Positions 19,380 to 25,977 of a stretch of 25,977 nucleotides of DNA are shown here, piece by piece (positions within the stretch are counted from its first letter, which is position 1; each line of letters opens with the position of its first letter). The position numbers and the translations under genes were made by a program. The notes below the pieces were generated by a model, which made no database searches, had not been told where the DNA came from, and saw only the letters and a list, made by a program, of their open reading frames with translations. This DNA is from Physcia stellaris (Eukaryota; Ascomycota; Lecanoromycetes; Caliciales; Physciaceae), in the NCBI GenBank assembly GCA_018902385.1, contig JABSSW010000081.1, positions 92,701-118,677 of the forward strand, written 5' to 3'.

Positions 19380-20165
19380 GACATTGATTTTGAATTTCGA
19401 AATTGATCGTATATAAAAAAAAACGTGTCGTTGATCGAAAATGAAAAAAAAAAACGACGTATATTTCGATACAAATGTCAACGTAACGTTAATAAACGCA
19501 ATTTTTTTTTATCGACAAAATTTTGACGTTTCGATACGTCAAATGATTACGTTTTTTACAATGCGTGATTTAAATATTTTACAATATCAAAATTCAAATT
19601 ATGTTATTGTGTCAATGTATTTTGTCGACGTCAAAAACGATAATTCAATCAAAATTTTTATTCGTCGCGAAATATATTTAATAAACAATTTTAAAATCAA
19701 CATGTTTATCGATAACGATGTCATTGTGTCAAAAAACGTCGTTTTCGATTTGATCAAAAAGCAAATTTTTATTGATAATTGTGAAATGATTATAATTTTT
19801 GACGTACGATCGCGAATTAATCACGTTCAACAACGTTTTATTCATGTCAAAAAATTATCGTGTTGTCGTCGCGAAATCAAATAATTATTTTCATACATTA
19901 TTTAGTCGACGAATTGCTCGTCAATCGTGATTTTTTATTCGAATTTGACGAATCAAATTTCATTTTATATGTTCACATAATTGACGTCGACATTAAAATC
20001 GTTTTGATTATCAACGATTCGAATCACGTCGTCAAAATCTCACGCAATTTTCGATTAAACAAATTGATTGAATTTGATTTTTCGCAAATTTATCATTTAA
20101 ACGAAAACGAAAACGTCGTCGAATTGATTAAACGAAAATTTAAATTTGAACATAAAACATTTTGA
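19380..20165 (+). pseudogene. Aspartic protease region of element C
   Basis: The open stretch 19441-19884 starts near the active site: YFDTNVNVTLINAIFF, where the retropepsin motif Asp-Thr-Gly-Ala now reads Asp-Thr-Asn-Val. Gly to Asn is what two successive G-to-A changes after a purine would give. The domain continues with SNYVIVSMYFVDV and NFKINMFIDNDVI, typical of the hydrophobic Ile-Gly-Asp-Asp region of this family. A second segment in another frame (19860-20165) begins VDELLVNRDFLFEF and ends LIKRKFKFEHKTF. It is probably the polyprotein downstream of a shift near 19870. Confidence 0.65.
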
Positions 20166-20779
20166 TTCAAAAAATTTATAACAATCATCGTCGTCATCAA
20201 TGTAATCGTCATTGTCGTAATCAATGATAACACGATTTTATTAAAAATTGTCATTGATTTTTCGTTGTCAAAAAATAAATTCAACGTTGTCGTTTACATT
20301 GTCGAATCGTCAATATTCGAATTGCAAATTTTTTTTTCAATTTTCGTATTTGAATTGCGAAAAAAAAAATTTATTCAAATTATCAAAATTTCGTTCATCA
20401 CAATCGATGTTATCGATTTTGACGCGAAATTTTTCGCAAACAATTTTTTTGAAATAATTTTTTTTAACGACGTCACGATACATCAATCAAACGTTATTCA
20501 ATTTTTCGTCAACATAATCGACGAATTTTTCGCATTGTGAAAAACATTGATTTCGTCGAATTTTTGCAAACATTTGAATGCGTATTTTTTGAAATTTGAT
20601 TCAAAAAAATCGAATTAACAATAAAATCAAAATTTATTCATTTAATCAACGCGACAAAAATTTAATTAATAAAACTTTTGACGAATTTCACGAACAAAAT
20701 CGTTTGTTTTAAATTATTGATTTAACGTCATTTAATTATTCGACGTTCGTTGTTTGAAAAAACGTCGAAAAAAAAAAAA
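20166..20779 (+). pseudogene. Linker between protease and RT of element C
   Basis: Low-information, heavily mutated coding remnant. The open segment 20265-20540 (MSKNKFNVVVYIVESS...) is in a plausible frame for the variable segment upstream of RT. Many TGA and TAA stops follow to 20779. No domain can be named. Confidence 0.45.
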
Positions 20780-21450
20780 TAATTGTAAATATACGCGAGT
20801 TGAACGTTATTACATAATCAGATATTTATTTTTGTTATTACAAATTGACATTATATTCGTCGTTCGTAATTGTTTTTTCATTTCAATTGTAAACGCATCA
20901 ATTTTTTTTTATCAATGACGCGTACATTCGAATGACAAACACAAATTCATTGTCGTTACGTATCGAAATCAAAAATTTTTCAATGTAATCGTTATGAATT
21001 ACAAAAATTCATCGATTTACGTACAACGACAAATAAATCGATTATTGCGCAAATTTCGTCGATTTGCACGAATTTACGTAAATAATATCGTCATTTATTT
21101 TAAAATTGTCGAAAAACATGTTCAACATTTACGATTTGTTTTCGACATGTTACGTCAAAACAAATTTATTAAATTTAACAAAAATTTTTTTAAATTATTC
21201 GTTTGTTCGATTATTCGATCAAAAAATCGATTCATTTGAACTGTCAATCAGTGAAAAAAAATTGAAAACAATAATCAAATTTTCGTTTTCAAAAAACTTT
21301 ACGTCAATTCGAAATCTATTAAAATTTCATTGATTGATTACGTGATTACGTATCAAATTTTACGTTGACGTATTCAAAATTTTACAAAAACGAAAAACTG
21401 AATTGTTAAAATTTTTTCTCAAAATTGACAACGTTAAAAAACATATTCAA
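20780..21450 (+). pseudogene. Reverse transcriptase of element C
   Basis: Readable RT core from about 20785: IVNIRELNVIT, TAA, SDIYF, then (after a one-base shift) FISIVNASIFFYQ, TGA, RVHSNDKHKFIVVTYR, FNVIVMNYKNSSIYVQRQINRLLRKF and ARIYVNNIVIYF. YVNN at 21075-21086 replaces the catalytic YVDD; both Asp are now Asn. IVEKHVQHLRFVFDMLRQNKF and KIDSFELSISEKKLKTIIKF follow. Pieces such as FFYQWRVH and SPAYVQRQIDR are characteristic, from memory, of an ascomycete Gypsy lineage distinct from elements A and B. Confidence 0.8.
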
Positions 21451-22080
21451 ATCGCATTCGACTAAATAATGCGTCATTTTTGAAAACAGAATTTTTTCGC
21501 AATTGCAATTTTTGTTATTCAAGTTTTTCATATTTAATTTATCATGATAACAAACGACAAACATTTGTCGATTTAAATATTAACAAAAAATTCGAATTAA
21601 ATGTCATGATTTATTACGTGAAATCATTCGCAAATTGAAATAACATCGATTATGAATTTCGAAAATTCATTGAATTTATATTGTTTTTTAATCGATTATT
21701 CATTTCAATCGAAAATTTTGCGTTATTGATCAATCGAATTAAAATTGATTGACATTGTTTGAATGTTGAAAAAATAAAACATTTTATCGATTTGTTTGTT
21801 ATCAATCGTTATTTATACAAATCATGATTCGACGTTTAAAATTGTCAAACAAATTTTTTCATTATTTCGTCAATTGACAAATTTAATTTTCGATTCGTAT
21901 TTCGCGTCGAATTATATACAACGTTTCAATTTTGACATTCGTCAAAATTTGACAAACAACATATAATGTCAAACGTTTTATTTCGTTTAATCAATTTCAA
22001 TAACAATATTAAAAAAATTTTCGACAAAAATGAATTAAATGTTTTGTTCATCATTACATTTATCGAAATGAAAAAAATTT
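21451..22080 (+). pseudogene. RNase H region of element C
   Basis: The frame near 21540-21840 reads RQTFVDLNINKKFELNVMIYYVK (first acidic motif LxLD/DLD-like), then FRKFIEFILFFNRLFISIEN (Glu motif) and VEKIKHFIDLFVINR. These fit the Gypsy RNase H order with Gly and Pro sites replaced. Several TGA and TAA stops interrupt. A KQHIMSNVLFRL-like segment near 21955-21990 fits the usual RNase H end (family: Asp-Ala-Leu-Ser-Arg-Leu). Confidence 0.65.
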
Positions 22081-23500
22081 TTCGCAATCGATTGTTAGAA
22101 AATTACATCAAAAATTCTGTTTGAAAAAAAATCATTGTTTTGTTGAATGCACAAAAACAAATCGACATTGAAAACAATGCAATTTTTTTTTATCGAAAAA
22201 ACGATTTCATTTTTCGCGTTGACGATTATATTTTTGATCACATATTTCAATTTCGTCGATTGTGCATTTCGCAATCAATTGTTGACGAAATTTTCGATAC
22301 ATTTCATGACGTCGTCAATAATCATTTCGATTTTGTCAAATGTTGAACGAAATCAATTTTTTACTTTATTCGTAATTTTTTCAAACAATTACGAAAATAT
22401 TTACGTTATTGTTCGAATTGTCAAATTCATCAAATCAAACGACATAAATCGTATGATTTTTTACAATCAATTTTGTCGATTTCGATATTTTTACATTTTC
22501 ATTATTGATTTCATTTTGAATTTTTCAAATTTACGAAAAATTCGATGTCGTTATGTCAATTATTTGCAAATTTTCCAAACGTATCATTTGCATATTGAAA
22601 AAATTCATTTGAACAATTGTTCAATAAATCAAAATTTTGTTGAATCGTTTCGACGTAATCGATTGAAATATTTCGAAAATTATTATTTCGAACAAAAATC
22701 GCAAATTTGTTTGAATTATAAATTGAATTGTTTTGTCAATTAAACGTCAAATTATTTTATTTTATTGCATATCATTCATAAATTGACAATCAATTTGAAC
22801 GCAAATCAATTAAATCGTAACAATCGCGTTACGATTCGTTATGATCATGTTAAACAATTCGATTGATTGATAAACAATTTAATGTTTCGAATTCAACGAA
22901 TTTTCAACAATTTCATAATCAACATCGACAAAACATTCAATGAAATTTTTTATGATTTCATTTTGTTTTATTTAGAAAATTTATTATCGAAATTTTTGTC
23001 GATGTTATTTGATTTTTCGTCGATTGTTTTTCGTTCGATTCAACGTGTTATTCGAAATGAAATAATCGACGTCGTAACGTTCGCTCAAATGCATGTTAAA
23101 TATTATTACGATAAAAATCACATTTTTTTTATGAAAATCGACGATTGAACATTTTTTCAATTGAATATTACAAAATATCAATCACGATTCGATAGCAAAA
23201 CAAAAATACGTTTCGACAATATATTGATTTATTTCAAATTATTGAACGCATTCGAAAAACTTGTTTATCGATTATTTTTTTTCAATTAATTGACAAATTT
23301 ATTTTGTGAAAATTTTATTATCGTTGATTAAAATTTTGTTCGTCGTTTGACGATAATTTTTATCGTCGTTTTAAATTAACAAAATCGAATTCAAATTTTC
23401 GCTGAAAACGATACATTTTTTTCAAATCAAATTTTGAAAATTGAATCGCTTTATGAACAAGCGAAAATTTAAATCGAAAAATCGAATATTTTGTACGTTA
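22081..23500 (+). pseudogene. Integrase of element C
   Basis: The open stretch 22140-22346 ends with the His half of the zinc-binding domain (FHDVVNNHFDFVKC). A shift leads to YLRYCSNCQIHQIKRHKSY (CX2C half, about 22400-22445). The core is readable in broken frames: IIDFIL near 22500, KFSKRIICI, LLNRFDVID, KIIISNKNRKF (second Asp changed) and FIAYHS...IDNQFER near 22760-22800, the region of the catalytic Glu. FRIQRIFNNF at about 22880, YDFILFYLENLL and FAQMHVKYYYDKNH (22867-23148) continue towards the C-terminal module. The whole order matches Gypsy integrases of the same lineage as the RT. Confidence 0.7.
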
Positions 23501-23864
23501 AAAAACTGAAATTCGCAACATGACGTTTGAAGAATTTTTTTGAATTCGACAATTTGATAATTTGATAAACGATTACGAAATCGATTTGATTGACAAAAAT
23601 TTTCAATTTATGATTAGAAATTTTGAATTGCGAAAGTTTTTCGTAATTTTTAACGACAAAATTTTCGCAATCATTTCATTGACGTCGAATTTTTGTCAAT
23701 CAATTTTCGTTTGATCAACGATTCGTCGTTGTTATTTCACGAAAATCAATCATAACGTTAACGTCGTTGACGAAATCGAAAACAAAAATTCGAAAATTTA
23801 TCGTGATTTTTTCTCGTCGATTGATCAAATAATTCGACGTTCGAATCGATTGACAAAAAATTAA
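23501..23864 (+). pseudogene. C-terminal tail of element C pol
   Basis: A frame running roughly 23530-23864 reads LINDYEIDLIDKNFQF...ELRKFFVIF, then a polar part DEIENKNSKIYRDFFSS, then DQIIRRSNRLTKN and TAA at 23862-23864. The Arg-Arg-Ser/Asn-Arg ending resembles C-termini of fungal Gypsy polyproteins. I see no chromodomain. One TGA lies at an expected Trp. The assignment depends on position and the basic tail. Confidence 0.5.
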
Positions 23865-24012
23865 AAATAAATGAAAAAATGAATTAAAATTACGAATCGA
23901 CGATATTGATTATTTCAATTGAAACAATGTTTTATTTTTTTAATTGAAACAAACTGTTAAAATTTGATCAAATTTGACAAAATTTCTGTTTGTTGATTTT
24001 GAAATTGATCAA

Positions 24013-24112
24013 TGTTTGTCAATTGAAATTGATCGTATGTAAATTAATTTTTTGTTTATAAGCAAATTTCGTTTTATAAAATTAATACAACTTTTTTTTT
24101 TTGCTTTTAACA
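24013..24112 (+). repeat. Right terminal direct repeat (putative 3' LTR) of element C
   Basis: It starts TGTTTGTCAATTG, matches 16650 onward, and ends TTTTAACA, giving TG...CA termini. It keeps AAGCA and CAACTTT where the left copy has AAACA and CAATTTT, again AG to AA and CT to TT. It reads TTTTATAA where the left copy has TTTCATAA, one exception at CpA. No clear polypurine tract precedes it. Confidence 0.7.
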
Positions 24113-24855
24113 TTTTTCAAAAACAATGTATAATTTTTTTTTTAAAACGATCAAAAATTATTTACATCGTCGACATGAATTTCGACGTTTATCGAATAAA
24201 TTATTATATCGATTCAAATATACAATGACGTTAATATCGAAACGAATCGTTAAAAATTCGATTGATCAATTTTGAAACGTCGTCGAAACGTTAATAAAAT
24301 CGAAAAAAAATACGTTTATTCGAAATGATCATATCGAATCACGAAAATTGTAAATCATTCGTTTTCGAATGTTTGATACAAAATCGTGATAAACAACAAA
24401 ATTTAATATTGATATTTTAACGATTTTTTGAGTTTATTTAAATTATCGATTAACGATAAAAATATTTATTTTTTATCGTGAAACAACGTTTAAAATTTTT
24501 GTAATTTTATAATCGTAAATTATCGACAATTTTTTTGACGAACAAAATAATAAACGTTTTTGCAAAATATCAAAAATCGAATGAAATCGTTAATTAAATG
24601 TTTTTCGAAATAAATCAACACATATTTGAAATTCATTTTCAAATAAAAAATAAATTGATTCATGCGACGATTTTTCGATTTTTTAAATCAATAAAATGAT
24701 CGTTAACAAGATCGTGATTCGATAATTCGTAAATTTTATTTTCGTTATCGAGTTTTTCATACGTTTTCAGAATTTCGAAAAGCGAATTTTGATACGAATT
24801 TTTTTTCATTTTTGTCAAATCAAATTTTATTTGAATTCGTTTTTAACGTTCGATT

Positions 24856-25265
24856 TCATGCAACAACAATGTTTGTCAATATATATTTTTCGTACGAACA
24901 TGAAATACGTTTCGATTTCGTTATCATAAACGCAAATTGTTTTTGATTTTTTGATTCGATGTTTTCGATACGATTCGTAATAAAACGAATTTTGAATTTT
25001 TTTGCAACGTCAAATTTTGATATTGTCGTCGTTTCAATTATTTTGATTTTCGATATTGTATTCAAAACATGTTTAACGTTACTTTTTGATTTAAATTCAC
25101 GATCAAAAATGATTTTTCGAAAAAACGATTGATTTTTTGACGTTTGAACATTTCGAATTGTACGAAATAAACGTCGTACGTTTTCAAACAATAATTGTCA
25201 ATTGTTATTACATCACAATTTAAAATTTCGAAACGACGAAAATCGAATTTTTTTCGCATAAACAT
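24856..25265 (-). pseudogene. Unidentified degraded coding remnant
   Basis: Two overlapping minus-strand frames (25265-25062 and 25191-24856) stay open for 67 and 111 codons. The shorter reads RRFEILNCDVITIDNYCLKTYDVYF-like sequence (given only in part here as its first motif, CDVITIDNYC). The longer is Lys/Ile/Ser-rich with no Gly, Pro or Trp. I do not recognise either. Open length alone is weak evidence, because loss of TGG-free stops and high A/T lengthen and shorten frames unpredictably. Confidence 0.3.
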
Positions 25266-25457
25266 GATTTATAAATTAATTTTCGTTTTTGTATCGAATA
25301 TTGTTTCGATTCGTTTCAAATTTGACAATTTTGTATGTTAATTTTGATTTTGACGCATTTACGAATTACAAATTCTTTGAATTTTTGTCGTTTTTTTTTT
25401 AACATGATTTTTGTTTATGTTTGAAAAACGACGTATCGAAATCGAAATTCAAATTTT

Positions 25458-25496
25458 TTAATCGATTTGAACGAAAATCGTTCAAAAATCGATTAA
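25458..25496. other. Near-perfect inverted repeat
   Basis: TTAATCGATTTGAACGA at 25458-25474 and its complement with two extra A residues at 25478-25496 are separated by three bases. It would form a 17-bp hairpin. It lies in unidentified sequence; in a window this rich in TCGA and TTAA words chance palindromes are common, but this length is unusual. Confidence 0.5.
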
Positions 25497-25977
25497 TTTT
25501 TTGATTGTTTCAAAATTTGATCAACGAAAATGATTTTTTTTTGTTTATAAATTTCAATTTGATAATTTGATCGCATTCGATACAATTTTTATTTTGTTTT
25601 GAATTTTTGAATTCGCGAATAAATTAACGATATATTCGAATATTTTTCGATTTGATTGATTCGTGATTCGAATTGATTTTGTTAATATTTTTTATTTTTT
25701 TATTTTTGAATTTCGCGTTTTTGAATTTTTTTCGTTTCATTTTCAAAATTTGTCGATATCGAACGAAATTTTACGCTTTTTGAATTTTTTGAATTTTTTT
25801 CAAAATTTGATTATTTTTATACGTTTGAATCGTTCAAACAATTCGATTTTCGTAAAATTTTTTTTTTTTAAAAACATGCAACGAAATTTTATACGAAATT
25901 CGTCACGAAAATCGTTAAATTTCACGACATTCGTGAATTTGAATTCGAATTTCAATTTCGCAAACATATTTATTTGT

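Larger units (their letters stand above)
16650..24112 (+). mobile_element. Element C: Ty3/Gypsy element of a second lineage, plus strand, saturated with mutations
   Basis: A ~7.46-kb unit bounded by ~100-bp direct repeats (16650-16757 and 24013-24112). Order: leader, gag with a C2H2/C2HC finger at its end, aspartic protease, long linker, RT, RNase H, integrase and a C-terminal tail ending in TAA at 23862-23864. RT and Gag motifs differ clearly from elements A and B and match, from memory, a Gypsy lineage widespread in filamentous ascomycetes. GG and CC are essentially absent and CT and AG rare, so it is as old as or older than element B by this measure. No target duplication was recognised. 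Confidence 0.8.
24113..25977. other. Saturated AT-rich stretch without a recognisable gene
   Basis: GG and CC are absent and CT and AG rare. On the minus strand, 25191-24856 and 25265-25062 stay open in overlapping frames. Read together with TGA allowed as lost Trp, they could be one old coding remnant (for example KYILTNIVVA at its end), but no motif identifies it. The remaining sequence is A/T runs with words such as TTTGAATTTTTTGAATTTTTTTC near 25780. It is probably another degraded repeat. Confidence 0.45.

Noticed and set aside
1-25977. Mitochondrial DNA, where TGA encodes Trp and AT content is high
   Set aside because: The recognisable genes are LTR retrotransposons with target duplications, there are frameshifts and mutated catalytic residues, and CpG is abundant. 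TGA at Trp sites is explained by GG-to-GA mutation seen directly between the LTRs.
1-25977. A low-GC bacterial or plastid genome with many small genes
   Set aside because: No ribosome-binding sites, operon structure, tRNA or conserved genes are seen. Open frames are short, Phe/Asn/Lys-rich and lack Gly, Pro and Trp, which functional proteins do not.

Overview
This window is gene-poor, AT-rich nuclear repeat DNA, most likely from a filamentous ascomycete fungus. It is made of nested, mutated Ty3/Gypsy LTR retrotransposons. I see no intact host gene, no tRNA or rRNA and no CRISPR. The fungal assignment is inference. It rests on the element families (a chromodomain-carrying chromovirus and a second Gypsy lineage with a C2H2-tipped Gag, both familiar from fungal genomes) and on RIP-like decay on both strands.

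Layout: 1-2888 is a moderately mutated patchwork that includes a minus-strand zinc-finger Gag-like pseudogene (element D, 1152-2105). Position 2889-4767 is the left half of an old plus-strand chromovirus (element B: gag, protease). It is interrupted by a complete younger chromovirus of the same general family on the minus strand (element A, 4773-12362). Element A has 215/217-bp LTRs that start TG and end CA, a perfect 5-bp target duplication (AATTG at 4768-4772 and 12363-12367), a polypurine tract, gag, protease, RT, RNase H, integrase and chromodomain. Element B resumes at 12363 with RT, RNase H, integrase and chromodomain, ending at a TAA at 16075-16077. A third plus-strand Gypsy element of a different lineage (element C) lies at about 16650-24112. 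It has ~100-bp terminal direct repeats, gag, protease, RT, RNase H and integrase. Position 24113-25977 is saturated AT-rich sequence that I cannot identify.

The striking signal is the mutation signature. GG and CC are almost absent from the whole window, and in the older parts (B, C and the right end) AG and CT are nearly gone too. CpA and especially CpG remain common. In effect every C is followed by a purine and every G is preceded by a pyrimidine. The two LTRs of element A were identical at insertion and act as an internal experiment. I count 14 substitutions between them. All 14 are C/T or G/A transitions at CpC/CpT (or GpG/ApG on the other strand), split 7 and 7 between strands, while all 12 CpA and 11 CpG sites are unchanged. 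This resembles repeat-induced point mutation but with CpY specificity, not the CpA specificity of Neurospora RIP.

Consequences are visible at the protein level. The conceptual translations have almost no Gly, Pro or Trp. Trp codons have become TGA stops at the same conserved positions in independent copies. Catalytic Asp and Gly residues are replaced by Asn or Asp. Lys-rich stretches have become A-runs where reading frames break. None of these elements can be autonomous now.
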